Positions 54,886-63,975 of a stretch of DNA of 64,000 nt are shown in pieces. The notes beneath the pieces were generated by a model that was given only the letters and a program-made list of their open reading frames with translations, did not search any database and was not told where the DNA came from. Within the stretch, counting starts at the first letter, position 1; each line of letters begins with the position of its first letter. Both the position numbers and the translations under genes were made by a program. The stretch is from assembly GCA_947501475.1 (NCBI GenBank), contig CANMWA010000005.1, forward strand, positions 281,864 through 345,863, given 5' to 3'. The DNA is from an uncultured Aquimarina sp. (GTDB lineage Bacteria; Bacteroidota; Bacteroidia; Flavobacteriales; Flavobacteriaceae).

Positions 54886-56130
54886 TTATTTTCTAAGATT
54901 TTTTATTCTTTGTAATAGAGTGGGGTGTGAGTAATGAATAAAAACCATTGCCGGGTGTGGAGTAAGATTACTCAAGTTATTTTTTGATAATTTTTTTAGG
55001 CTATTGATTAAAGCTTCACTATCATAAGTGTTTTTTGCATAATCATCTGCTTGATATTCAAATGCTCGAGAAACGGTATTCATTATTAATCCAGTAACTT
55101 CTGAAATAGGACTATATAATATTCCAAACGCAATCAATCCAATATGAAAAGATGGTATTTCTACCCCTAATGCTTCTGATAGAAGAGGGTTAGTGATAAA
55201 TAGTGATAAAAACCATAGCGTTAAACCAGTTAATGCGACTGATAATAATAAATTAATAATTACATGCCTTTTTTTGTAATGACCAACTTCGTGGGCCAAA
55301 ACAGCTACAATTTCTTCATTATTAAGGTCTTTAATTAAAGTATCATAAAGGGTGATTCTCTTTTCACTTCCGAATCCTGAAAAATAAGCATTGGCTTTGG
55401 TACTTCTTTTTGAACCATCAATAACAAATATGTCTTTTAATTGAAACCCTACATTTTTTGAATAAGCTTGTATTGTTTCTCTTAACTCTCCTGGCTCTAG
55501 GGGAGTTTGTTTGTTGAATATGGGAACAATTAGTTTTGCATAAAACATATTCATAGTAATTGTAAATATAGTGACAAGTGCCCATGCATAAATCCAAAAT
55601 GATTTACCCGTAATTTCATAAAACCATATAATGATAGCTATAAGTCCACCCCCTACAATTATCATCATGATAATGCTCTTGATTTTATCAACAAAAAAAG
55701 TTTTTGGAGTCATTTTATTGAAGCCAAATTTTTCTTCAATCACAAAAATTTTATAATAAGCAACAGGTGTAGAAAGAATATCACTGCCAATCATAATGAT
55801 ACCAAAAAATAGTAGCCCAATAATAATAGAATTATTTGAAAAGCTTCTAGAAATACTATCTACCCATGCAAAACCTTCAAAAAAGAAAAACAATAACATG
55901 ATTAGTAATGAAATGCTGGATGAAACTAGTTTGAATTTGTAATTTGCCCTTTTGTAGGCTATAGATTTTTGATATTCTTCTTGTGGATAAACATCAGAAA
56001 GTTCATCTGGGATAGCGTCATTATAATGTCGCGCATTAAGAATATCTAATAATGAGTCTATTAAAAAAACAATAATAATAATGGCTATTAGTAGGTAAAA
56101 GAGGGCAATTGGGGTCATTAGTTGTCGCAA
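54886..56130 (-). CDS. M48-family membrane metallopeptidase (CAAX protease 1/Ste24-like)
   Basis: A 414-residue membrane zinc protease. The catalytic HEVGH is at 280-284, with the third ligand in FEYQADDYA (~355). Seven transmembrane segments flank it, and the N-terminal M48 extension (EYQKSIAYKRANYKF) is the Ste24-type domain. In eukaryotes the family trims CAAX proteins; in bacteria the role is probably membrane-protein quality control. It starts at an ATG, has its own unit, and its promoter is not an exact consensus (TATATTTC). Confidence 0.93.
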   Translation of the reverse strand: MRQLMTPIALFYLLIAIIIIVFLIDSLLDILNARHYNDAIPDELSDVYPQEEYQKSIAYKRANYKFKLVSSSISLLIMLLFFFFEGFAWVDSISRSFSNNSIIIGLLFFGIIMIGSDILSTPVAYYKIFVIEEKFGFNKMTPKTFFVDKIKSIIMMIIVGGGLIAIIIWFYEITGKSFWIYAWALVTIFTITMNMFYAKLIVPIFNKQTPLEPGELRETIQAYSKNVGFQLKDIFVIDGSKRSTKANAYFSGFGSEKRITLYDTLIKDLNNEEIVAVLAHEVGHYKKRHVIINLLLSVALTGLTLWFLSLFITNPLLSEALGVEIPSFHIGLIAFGILYSPISEVTGLIMNTVSRAFEYQADDYAKNTYDSEALINSLKKLSKNNLSNLTPHPAMVFIHYSHPTLLQRIKNLRK

Positions 56131-56209
56131 TTAGTAAGTTATAAATCCTTTTGGGGGTGCTAAGGAGAACGGAAATATAATGATTTTTGATGTATTAATA
56201 ATGTTATTT

Positions 56210-57019
56210 TTAATTAATAAAGCCACGCTGACGCTTTGCTTCAAAGATCAATACCCCTGCAGCAACAGATACGTTCATAGAATCTATAACCCCACTCATG
56301 GGGATTTTAATGTTTTGAGTGGTATTTTTTAAGAATTCTTGACTTAAACCAGTAGCTTCTGTACCAACGATAATCGCTGATGGTTTAGTGTAATCCTGAG
56401 TGTGATAATTAACAGAAGCTTGTAAAGAAGCTCCATAGATATTTAGCATATTTTTTTTTAAAAAATGTATAATGTCAGTGGTAGATCCTGTAGCAACTTT
56501 ATTGGTAAATATACACCCTACACTAGATCTTATGATATTAGGATTGTAGATATCAGTTTTTGGATTGGCAATTAATACAGCATCTAACTGTGCGGCATCA
56601 GCAGTTCTTAATAATGCTCCGATATTGCCAGGTTTTTCAGGAGCTTCGGCAACAAGAATAAGCGGGTTGTTTGTTGGTAATGTGAAATTTTTGATATCTA
56701 AATTTTTAGAAGTAACAACTGCAATTATTCCTTCAGTTGTGGTTCTGTACGCAAGCTTTTGATAGATTTCAGATGTGATTTCAAATAACTCAACTGGGGT
56801 ACTAATAGTTGCGGTAATAGACAAAACTTCTTCATGAGAAATAATTGAAGAACAAAAGTATAGTTGTGTAATTTCATATTTGCCTTGTATAGCTAATACA
56901 ATTTCTCGTTTTCCTTCAACAATAAAACAATTTTCCTTTTTTCTAGTCCTGGATTTTTCTTTAAGCTGACTAAGAAATTTTATTTTATTGTTTTGAAAGC
57001 TTTTGATTTGATTTTGCAT
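56210..57019 (-). CDS. SpoU/TrmH-family RNA 2'-O-methyltransferase
   Basis: A 269-residue SPOUT methyltransferase. The N-terminal RNA-binding domain has KIKFLSQLKEKSRTRKKENC and FIVEGKREI; the SPOUT knot has 'VAEAPEKPGNIGALLRTADA', IIVGTEATGLSQEFL and IKIPMSGVIDSMNVSVAAGV. The target is probably 23S rRNA or tRNA, but is not defined. The ATG at 57019 lies only five bases after a -7 element, so the mRNA may be leaderless. Confidence 0.92.
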   Translation of the reverse strand: MQNQIKSFQNNKIKFLSQLKEKSRTRKKENCFIVEGKREIVLAIQGKYEITQLYFCSSIISHEEVLSITATISTPVELFEITSEIYQKLAYRTTTEGIIAVVTSKNLDIKNFTLPTNNPLILVAEAPEKPGNIGALLRTADAAQLDAVLIANPKTDIYNPNIIRSSVGCIFTNKVATGSTTDIIHFLKKNMLNIYGASLQASVNYHTQDYTKPSAIIVGTEATGLSQEFLKNTTQNIKIPMSGVIDSMNVSVAAGVLIFEAKRQRGFIN

Positions 57020-57024
57020 AAAGG

Positions 57025-57032
57025 CAAAGATA
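57025..57032 (-). promoter_or_regulatory. -7 promoter element giving a possibly leaderless mRNA
   Basis: The minus strand reads TATCTTTG (TAnnTTTG). Transcription would begin about five bases downstream, at or next to the ATG at 57019. Confidence 0.6.
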
Positions 57033-57048
57033 CTAATAGCTAAGATTC

Positions 57049-59829
57049 TTAAGTATTAAGAGAAGATAATTCTTCTACATATTGCTGTATTTCTTCTATT
57101 ATTAAAGCGTATGATTGATTTAATTCTTGATATAATTTATGAAAGATTATAAATTCAATTTCTTGTTTTGAATTATATTCGATTTTTTCTAAGATAATCA
57201 CCTCATTTTTTAAACCTATAGTTTTAAAACTCGATTTAAGCTTATGCGCAGTTTCTTTGATTTTGTTTTTATTTTGTTGATTTATAGCAAGTTTTAATTT
57301 CTGATAATCTTCGGGTGTTTCCTTAATAAATATTTCAAGTACACTTTTGATGATTTGATTATCATTATCAAAAGTTTCTCTTAAAAAGGATAGATCGCAT
57401 AGTTTTTCAACGTTTGGGGAGAGTGATTTTTTTAAAGCTTCAGAGATTCTGTCTGTAGAAATTTTGTTCAATTCTATATTTGGTCGTAAGCTAAAAAGTA
57501 TTTCCTCTAAGGCTTTTTCGCTAAGAGGTTTAGTAAGGTAAAAGTTCATGCCAGAATCAATTGCTTTCTTTTTTGATTCAGGAAATACATCTGCAGAACA
57601 TGCTATTATAGGGATCTGACTGATTTTTGGATTATTTGATCTTCTGATAATTTCTGAAGTTTCTGGACCATCCATTACCGGCATATGCATATCCATTAGT
57701 ATTAAATCATAGATGTTATTCTCGATTTTTTCTAAAGCAATTTTCCCATTTTCTGCAATATGTGCATCGATATCCCAATTTGATAATAATTGTTTGATAA
57801 AGAATTGATTCATCTTATTATCTTCAACAACTAATATTTTCATTCCAGATAAACTATTGTGGCTATCAGTAGTAGATTTATTTTCGGTTATAGTTTTTGA
57901 AGTTTTAAAATCACTTTTAGCATATTTAATTGAAAAATCAAAAGTAGAGCCGATTCCTGGTTTACTTATAGCATTAAGTGTTCCTCCTTGCATTTCTATA
58001 AGTTGTTTGGATATCGAAAGTCCAAGCCCAGTTCCTTCTATTTTATTTTTTCCAGGTTTATGAACTTGATAAAAGCTTTCAAAAATATCCTTGAGTTTAT
58101 TTTCAGGAATCCCTACACCACTATCTTTTACAGAAAATTTAATGGTAGTGTGATCAATATCGATCTCTTCTGTTTTTACATCTATCGTTATTTTTCCTTT
58201 ATGAGTAAATTTTATAGCATTTCCTAGTAGGTTAGTTAAGATTTGATTTAATCTTAATTGATCACCTATAATAAATTTGGGTATAGATGAATCGATATTT
58301 GTTGAGTATTCGAGTCCTTTTTCGTCTGCTTTTATTTTAAAACCACGCGAGAGGTTATTGATGAGCTCTTGAAGATTAAAATCAGTATTATGTAAAGTTA
58401 ATTTGCCAGCTTCAATTTTAGAGAAATCAAGGATGTCATTAATTAAAACTAAAAGATTTTCAGCAGAAAATTGAATCCCATCAAGGTTTTCTTGATCAGT
58501 ATGTGGTTGACTAAAATTACTTTTTTGAAGAATACTGGTAAGCCCAAGAATTACATTAAGTGGTGTTCTGATTTCATGGCTCATATTAGATAAAAAAACA
58601 GATTTTGCTTTTGCAGATTTTTCTGCTAGTACTTTGGCTTCTCTGATTTCATTATCAATGATTTTTTTATTGGTAATATCTCTAAAAAATGCACTAAACA
58701 AATAATCATCTTTAGTTTCTATAGCGACAATAGTAAGTTCTATATAAACAATAGTACCATTTTTTTTAATAACAGAAGTTTCTACTCTTTTGTTAATCAA
58801 TTCATCATCTCCTGTTTTGGTGTAATTGCTAAAACTACTTTTTAGTTCTTGACTAAGCTTAAAAGGGACTATTTTAAAAATATTTTTACCTATCGTATTT
58901 TCTCTTTTTAGTTCTAGTATATGTTCTGCTTGTTTATTCCAATTTAATACAGTTCCATTTCCATTTACAACAATTACACCATCCATTGCCGTTTCTAGGA
59001 TTGTAGTTTTGACTTGTTCACTATGCTTTAGTTCTTCTTCTACTTTTTTTCGTTCAATAATCTCTATAGTAAGTCTTTCGTTTATTTCCTCTAGACTGTA
59101 AAGCTGTTTTTGTAACATCTTTAACATCTGTTGCTTACTAGGAAAGTTAATTAGATCTTTTGCAAGAATCTCTTCGGGGATTACATTAAGTGTTGCTGTA
59201 AAAGAATCAAGAAGATGATACGATTGAAAGTGCTTCTTGTAAATAAGAAGGTAGATGTTTGTGATCGCATTAATACCAAGACTATTCTTTATTTTAAGAA
59301 AAATTTCAGTCGAAAATTCTAATAGTTTTTTCCTTTCTTTGATTACATCAATAGTTGTAAAATCATAAGAGGCATCTAAATATTTTTCAATTTTTAAGAT
59401 GTCTGGATCATTATATTTACCAATAAGTTCTGATGATTTGGCTAGTACATTAGATAGAAAAACTTTACATAATACAAGTTCTTGCTCTTTAAGAGGTTGA
59501 AATATTAACTTGAAATTTTTGTATTTGAATAATATATTAAATTCATCATTAATTTTATTTTGTAAAAATTGCTTATTTGTTTTTTGAATGAAGTTTTTTT
59601 CGATAATATATTCTTCAAAAAACAGATAAAATTCTGGAAGCGCTTCAATTTTTTTGCACAAAGACAATTCTTTAAAAACTCTAACCTTAGTTTTTAAATT
59701 TGAAACATCAACAGATGTGTCGATCTCTTTCCAAAGAAAGTCTACAAGGCTTATAATTTCTTGCTCTTCTTTTTTCTTTGGATGATCGGCTTTATTAGGA
59801 TGTACTATTCTTTTAAGCCATTGGATCAT
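57049..59829 (-). CDS. Hybrid sensor histidine kinase with receiver and Hpt domains, no membrane segment
   Basis: A 926-residue hybrid kinase. Residues 1-250 match no domain I recognise and are mostly helical. A coiled coil leads into a PAS domain (~272-390). Then come HisKA with phospho-acceptor His418 (SNMSHEIRTPLN), the ATPase domain (N537 in LGNAIKF, DSGVGIPE, EGTGLGLSIS), a receiver domain with Asp713 (LMDMHMP) and Lys767, and an Hpt domain with His862 (TAHKLKSS). I see no transmembrane helix, so it works in the cytoplasm or through a partner. Eight bases upstream lies a small membrane protein gene that could supply the sensing part. Confidence 0.92.
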   Translation of the reverse strand: MIQWLKRIVHPNKADHPKKKEEQEIISLVDFLWKEIDTSVDVSNLKTKVRVFKELSLCKKIEALPEFYLFFEEYIIEKNFIQKTNKQFLQNKINDEFNILFKYKNFKLIFQPLKEQELVLCKVFLSNVLAKSSELIGKYNDPDILKIEKYLDASYDFTTIDVIKERKKLLEFSTEIFLKIKNSLGINAITNIYLLIYKKHFQSYHLLDSFTATLNVIPEEILAKDLINFPSKQQMLKMLQKQLYSLEEINERLTIEIIERKKVEEELKHSEQVKTTILETAMDGVIVVNGNGTVLNWNKQAEHILELKRENTIGKNIFKIVPFKLSQELKSSFSNYTKTGDDELINKRVETSVIKKNGTIVYIELTIVAIETKDDYLFSAFFRDITNKKIIDNEIREAKVLAEKSAKAKSVFLSNMSHEIRTPLNVILGLTSILQKSNFSQPHTDQENLDGIQFSAENLLVLINDILDFSKIEAGKLTLHNTDFNLQELINNLSRGFKIKADEKGLEYSTNIDSSIPKFIIGDQLRLNQILTNLLGNAIKFTHKGKITIDVKTEEIDIDHTTIKFSVKDSGVGIPENKLKDIFESFYQVHKPGKNKIEGTGLGLSISKQLIEMQGGTLNAISKPGIGSTFDFSIKYAKSDFKTSKTITENKSTTDSHNSLSGMKILVVEDNKMNQFFIKQLLSNWDIDAHIAENGKIALEKIENNIYDLILMDMHMPVMDGPETSEIIRRSNNPKISQIPIIACSADVFPESKKKAIDSGMNFYLTKPLSEKALEEILFSLRPNIELNKISTDRISEALKKSLSPNVEKLCDLSFLRETFDNDNQIIKSVLEIFIKETPEDYQKLKLAINQQNKNKIKETAHKLKSSFKTIGLKNEVIILEKIEYNSKQEIEFIIFHKLYQELNQSYALIIEEIQQYVEELSSLNT

Positions 59830-59837
59830 TAAAAAGA

Positions 59838-60242
59838 TTATATTTTACTGGCTTTATATATTTTAAAAAAGCCTAAAGCTGATAAACCCCATGTAAGAAT
59901 CAATGCAATAAACCAGATATAATTACCTAAGGTATCGCCAAATATGTTCTTAAATATGTTGTAATTAAAAATATGCGCAATTTGCATATGTAAATGACCA
60001 AGTGCCATGACTACAAACCCCCATGCAAGTAGAGTCATACCCGATCCAAATTTTCCACCTTTTAAATTTGTAGCAGTAAGAAAACTAAAAACAAGGGCAA
60101 TCGCTAGAAAAGGCATTTCGAGCAATCCAAAGATTTGTTCTGCTCCTAATGCATTACTTGAATGGGTTGTGTGTTCTTGTGCGAATAGTGTTTGATTCAT
60201 GAATATAAACCCAAGCGCAAGTAAAAGGTAATGTTTTTTCAT
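59838..60242 (-). CDS. Small exported/membrane protein with histidine cluster, upstream of the kinase
   Basis: A 134-residue protein with a signal peptide (LLLALGFIFMNQTLFAQ, cleavage near 22) and three transmembrane helices (~38-58, 69-85, 106-127). Histidines cluster in the short mature N-terminus (EHTTHSS) and between helices 2 and 3 (ALGHLHMQIAH), which could bind a metal or heme. I do not know the family. It ends 8 bases before the ATG of the hybrid kinase and is almost certainly co-transcribed with it, so it may be its membrane sensor partner; that link is inferred. Confidence 0.78.
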   Translation of the reverse strand: MKKHYLLLALGFIFMNQTLFAQEHTTHSSNALGAEQIFGLLEMPFLAIALVFSFLTATNLKGGKFGSGMTLLAWGFVVMALGHLHMQIAHIFNYNIFKNIFGDTLGNYIWFIALILTWGLSALGFFKIYKASKI

Positions 60243-60354
60243 TTCAATCTGTTTTTGTTAAAAGTAATTAAAAAATGCGATTTTTTTATGTTTTTAACAG
60301 ATTAAATACTCATTTTATCGATTAAGTGTGGGTTTTCGTAAATTTTGATATAAA

Positions 60355-60383
60355 AAAAATCCCACTCAAAAAGTGGGATTTTT
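60355..60383 (-). terminator. Terminator after rplT
   Basis: Stem AAAAATCCCACT / AGTGGGATTTTT with a 5-base loop, downstream of rplT on the minus strand. It ends the thrS-infC-rpmI-rplT operon. Confidence 0.9.
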
Positions 60384-60418
60384 ATATAAGTGAGACTGTA
60401 TTGATTTTTACTAAAAGA

Positions 60419-60763
60419 TTACTTTACTTTTTCTACAATAGCTTTAAAAGCTTCTGGGTTGTTCATTGCTAAATCGGCAAGAACCTTACGGTTTAACTCG
60501 ATATCATTAGCTTTAACGCTTCCCATAAATTGTGAATAAGACATACCATGTAAACGGGCACCTGCATTAATACGTGTGATCCATAAAGCACGGAAAGTTC
60601 TCTTTTTGTTTCTACGGTCTCTATACGAATATTGCATCGCTTTATCAACCGCATTTTTTGCTACTGTCCAAACATTCTTACGACGTCCGAAGTAACCTTT
60701 TGCTTGCTTAAGAACCTTTTTTCTTCGGGCTCTTTTCGCAACTGAATTTACTGATCTTGGCAT
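60419..60763 (-). CDS. rplT: 50S ribosomal protein L20
   Basis: A 114-residue basic protein matching L20 over its full length ([40 protein letters not shown], then [20 protein letters not shown]). It binds 23S rRNA early in 50S assembly and in many bacteria represses its own operon. Last gene of the operon, 94 bases after rpmI. Confidence 0.98.
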   Translation of the reverse strand: MPRSVNSVAKRARRKKVLKQAKGYFGRRKNVWTVAKNAVDKAMQYSYRDRRNKKRTFRALWITRINAGARLHGMSYSQFMGSVKANDIELNRKVLADLAMNNPEAFKAIVEKVK

Positions 60764-60857
60764 ATTTTTAAATTTTTTAGTAGTAGGCGGTCGATAATCA
60801 ACTCTTTGTATGCCTAACTCCTGGGTTTATAATAATTTTAACCTGATTAAACAGTAA

Positions 60858-61055
60858 TTACTTTAAGCGTAATTGCTCTTTAATACTCTTTTCATCGCTT
60901 TTATGCACTAATGTAGAGTGCGTTAAAGCAAGCTTGCGCTTTTTAGATTTTTTTGTCAATATATGACTCTTAAAAGCGTGCTTTCTTTTGATTTTACCAG
61001 TTCCGGTAAGCTTAAAGCGCTTTTTGGCACTGGATTTTGTTTTCATTTTAGGCAT
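60858..61055 (-). CDS. rpmI: 50S ribosomal protein L35
   Basis: A 65-residue basic protein with the L35 signature ([20 protein letters not shown], then [24 protein letters not shown] core). Its place between infC and rplT is the conserved order. It starts at an ATG 68 bases after infC. Confidence 0.97.
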   Translation of the reverse strand: MPKMKTKSSAKKRFKLTGTGKIKRKHAFKSHILTKKSKKRKLALTHSTLVHKSDEKSIKEQLRLK

Positions 61056-61123
61056 TGTATCCTTGTTTTAATAATCTCACTTATTATTTTACTAACCTCT
61101 TTTTATTTAAAAAAAGAAATTAT

Positions 61124-61675
61124 TTATTTTTTTGGAGCAATAAACATAATCATTCGTTTTCCTTCAAGTTTTGGCATTTGTTCAACTTTGCCATATTCTT
61201 CTAGCTCTTGTGCCAGTCTAAGAAGCAAGATTTGTCCTTGATCCTTATATATTATAGAACGTCCTTTAAAGAAAACATAAGCTTTTAGTTTTGCTCCCTC
61301 GCTTAAGAATTTAACTGCATGTTTTTTCTTAAATTCATAATCATGCTCATCGGTGTTGGGGCCGAATCTAATTTCTTTTATAACAACTTTGGTAGCTTTT
61401 GATTTTAAAGCTTTGTCTCTTTTCTTCTGTTCATAAAGATATTTTTTATAATCTATTATTTTACAAACAGGTGGTACTGCTTTAGGTGAAATTTCTACAA
61501 GATCTAGCTCTTGCGCTTCGGCAAGTTCAAGTGCTTTTTTTGTGGGATATACACCAACCTCTACGTTATCGCCTACTAGACGTACTTCATCAACATGAAT
61601 TTTATTGTTGATTCTGTGAGCATCTTCTTTAATTACTCTTAGTGGTTTTTGAGACCTTCTTCTTCTTATTGCTAT
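61124..61675 (-). CDS. infC: Translation initiation factor IF-3, non-AUG start
   Basis: A 183-residue IF-3. The N-domain has [15 protein letters not shown] and [20 protein letters not shown] followed by [15 protein letters not shown]; the C-domain has [20 protein letters not shown] and ends [14 protein letters not shown]. Residues before the N-domain are [12 protein letters not shown]. The frame is open upstream to a TAA at 61712-61714 with no ATG, GTG or TTG. The plausible starts are ATA at 61675 (giving M-A-I-R-R-R-R) or ATT at 61684. IF-3 genes in many bacteria start with AUU or similar, which lets IF-3 repress its own translation; that control is expected here by analogy. It lies between thrS and rpmI in the standard order. 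Confidence 0.95.
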   Translation of the reverse strand: MAIRRRRSQKPLRVIKEDAHRINNKIHVDEVRLVGDNVEVGVYPTKKALELAEAQELDLVEISPKAVPPVCKIIDYKKYLYEQKKRDKALKSKATKVVIKEIRFGPNTDEHDYEFKKKHAVKFLSEGAKLKAYVFFKGRSIIYKDQGQILLLRLAQELEEYGKVEQMPKLEGKRMIMFIAPKK

Positions 61676-61718
61676 GGCTTGAATATTTAAATTAGACTTA
61701 GTTTTACTTTACTTTATA

Positions 61719-63668
61719 TTATCCGTTAAACGGTTTTAGAGTATTTTTAATTTCTTCTTTTATAATTTCAGAAAACGCATCAATAGATATCGCTCCTAAA
61801 TCTTCTCCTCCATGTTTACGAACTGAGATCGTATTATCCTTTTCCTCTTGCTCTCCAATAATAATAATATATGGAAATTTATTCATTTCTGCTTCCCTAA
61901 TCTTTTTACCAATCGTTTCATTTCTATTATCAGCGAGGGCGCGAATTTCGTCATTTTCTAACAAATTTAAAACTTTTTTGGCGTATTTTTCATATTTCTC
62001 ACTGATAGAGAGTATAATAGCCTGATCTGGCATTAACCATAACGGGAAATTACCCCCTGTATGCTCTAGCAAGATAGCGATAAATCTTTCCATACTGCCA
62101 AAAGGCGCTCGATGAATCATTACTGGTCTGTGTAATTCATTGTCACTTCCTTTATAAGTAAGGTCAAAGCGTTCAGGTAAGTTATAATCTACCTGGATGG
62201 TTCCTAGCTGCCAGCTTCTTCCAAGAGCATCTTTTACCATAAAATCAAGTTTTGGTCCATAAAAAGCTGCTTCTCCACTTTCAATCACATAATCAAGTCC
62301 CTTGTCTTTAGCAGCACTAATAATAGCATTTTCTGCTTTTTCCCAATTATCTACATCTCCTATATATTTATCTGGATTTTCTAGATCTCTTACAGATACT
62401 TGAGCTGTAAAATTTTCAAACCCTAAAGAGCCAAATACATAAAGTACTAGATCTATTACTTTTTTAAATTCTAGGTCTAATTGATCAGGAGTGCAAAAAA
62501 TATGAGCATCATCCTGGGTGAAACCTCTTACACGAGTCAAACCATGTAATTCCCCACTTTGTTCATATCTATATACTGTTCCAAATTCTGCATATCGTTT
62601 AGGTAAATCCCTATAAGACCATGGTCCGCTATTGTATATTTCACAATGATGAGGGCAGTTCATGGGTTTTAAAAGGAATTCTTCACCTTCAGCAGGAGTA
62701 TTAATAGGTTGAAAACTATCCTCGCCATATTTCGCATAATGGCCAGAAGTTACATACAATTCTTTTTGTCCTATATGTGGAGTCATTACCATTTCATAAC
62801 CCGCTTTTTTTTGTGCTTTTTTTAGAAATTGCTCAAGGCGATCCCTTAAAGCAGCTCCTTTAGGAAGCCAAAGAGGTAGTCCTTGACCTACTTTTTGTGA
62901 AAAAGTAAATAACTCAAGTTCTTTTCCTAATTTCCTATGGTCCCGTTTCTTTGCTTCTTCTAATAATTCTAAATATTCCTTTAATTCTTTCTGTTTCGGA
63001 AAAGAAGTTCCATATACGCGGGTTAGTTGCTTATTGTTTTCGTCACCTCGCCAGTAAGCTCCAGCAACACTCATAATTTTTACCGCTTTAATGATTCCTG
63101 TATTAGGAATATGACCTCCTCGGCATAAATCGGTAAAAGTATCATGATCACAAAATGTTATGGTTCCATCGTCTAAGTTTTCGATTAGCTCGACTTTATA
63201 TTCGTTTCCTTCTTCTTTATATTTGGCTAAAGCATCAGCTTTAGAAACAGATCTCATTTTAAAATCATGTTTTCCTCGAGCAATTTCAAGCATTTTATCC
63301 TCAATGGTTTTGAAATCTTTTTCAGAAATACTTTCATTACCAAGATCAATATCATAATAAAATCCATTATCAATAGCAGGGCCAATTGATAGTTTAACGT
63401 CTGGATAAAGTTGTTCTAGTGCCTGAGCCAAAACATGAGAAGTAGAATGTCTAAAAGCTGTTTTACCTTCATCATCTCTCCAGGTAAACAAAACTAGATT
63501 GCCATCGGTAGTTAATTCGGTAGAGGTTTCTATAGTAGTTCCGTTAAACTTTGCAGAAATCACATTTCTAGCAAAACCTTCACTAATATCTTTAGCAACA
63601 TCCATTACAGTAATGTTGCTATTGTATTCTCTAACCGAGCCATCGGGCAACGTAATCTTGATCATCAT
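61719..63668 (-). CDS. thrS: Threonyl-tRNA synthetase
   Basis: A 649-residue class II synthetase. The TGS domain is at 1-63 and the editing domain has H74 and H78 (RHSTSHVLAQAL) and the later DLCRGGHIPNTG. The catalytic core has the zinc Cys in LKPMNCPHHCEIY, the RVRGFTQDDAHIF motif and motif 3 MIHRAPFGSMERFIAILLEH. The anticodon-binding domain ends the protein. Editing domain present, so it should clear Ser-tRNA(Thr). It starts at an ATG, with a second ATG one codon later. First gene of the thrS-infC-rpmI-rplT operon. Confidence 0.98.
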   Translation of the reverse strand: MMIKITLPDGSVREYNSNITVMDVAKDISEGFARNVISAKFNGTTIETSTELTTDGNLVLFTWRDDEGKTAFRHSTSHVLAQALEQLYPDVKLSIGPAIDNGFYYDIDLGNESISEKDFKTIEDKMLEIARGKHDFKMRSVSKADALAKYKEEGNEYKVELIENLDDGTITFCDHDTFTDLCRGGHIPNTGIIKAVKIMSVAGAYWRGDENNKQLTRVYGTSFPKQKELKEYLELLEEAKKRDHRKLGKELELFTFSQKVGQGLPLWLPKGAALRDRLEQFLKKAQKKAGYEMVMTPHIGQKELYVTSGHYAKYGEDSFQPINTPAEGEEFLLKPMNCPHHCEIYNSGPWSYRDLPKRYAEFGTVYRYEQSGELHGLTRVRGFTQDDAHIFCTPDQLDLEFKKVIDLVLYVFGSLGFENFTAQVSVRDLENPDKYIGDVDNWEKAENAIISAAKDKGLDYVIESGEAAFYGPKLDFMVKDALGRSWQLGTIQVDYNLPERFDLTYKGSDNELHRPVMIHRAPFGSMERFIAILLEHTGGNFPLWLMPDQAIILSISEKYEKYAKKVLNLLENDEIRALADNRNETIGKKIREAEMNKFPYIIIIGEQEEKDNTISVRKHGGEDLGAISIDAFSEIIKEEIKNTLKPFNG

Positions 63669-63684
63669 ATTCTAATTAAAGAGG

Positions 63685-63692
63685 CAAAGATA
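63685..63692 (-). promoter_or_regulatory. -7 promoter element for the thrS operon
   Basis: The minus strand reads TATCTTTG (TAnnTTTG), with a TTG (63713-63715) 20 bases upstream. This -33/-7 pair is one of the best in the window. The leader would be about 11 bases, too short for a T-box or attenuator. Confidence 0.65.
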
Positions 63693-63780
63693 ATGCGTTA
63701 ATAAAATCCATACAATAATATAAGGGATATTTAATTGATTAATTGCATATCTGGTTTAGAATGCTGTAATGACGGGGATT

Positions 63781-63850
63781 CGGGATAAGAAAATATCCCG
63801 ACCACGCTTTCCACTATATCTTATATCACCATATATTAAAGTGATATAAG
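63781..63850. repeat. Pair of palindromes in an intergenic region
   Basis: CGGGATA - 6 bases - TATCCCG (63781-63800) and CTTATATCAC - 11 bases - GTGATATAAG (63820-63850). The first follows a GACGGGGATT patch similar to interspersed repeats. The second could be a terminator or an operator. Confidence 0.55.
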
Positions 63851-63967
63851 GATGCCGTTTTAATCGCTATTCTATTTTTTTCATGATGTAATTATTATGT
63901 TATCAGTGTTTTAAAAAAAGATTAAAAAATACTTACGAAAAGGTATTGTTGTATAGTTAAATGGTTG

Positions 63968-63975
63968 TATGTTTG
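63968..63975 (+). promoter_or_regulatory. -7 promoter element reading off the right edge
   Basis: TATGTTTG (TAnnTTTG) with TTG at 63946-63948, 19 bases upstream, the expected -33/-7 spacing. Just after it, CCCG-CAAAA-CGGG (63978-63990) forms a small hairpin at the probable transcript start. The gene served lies outside the window. Confidence 0.6.
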
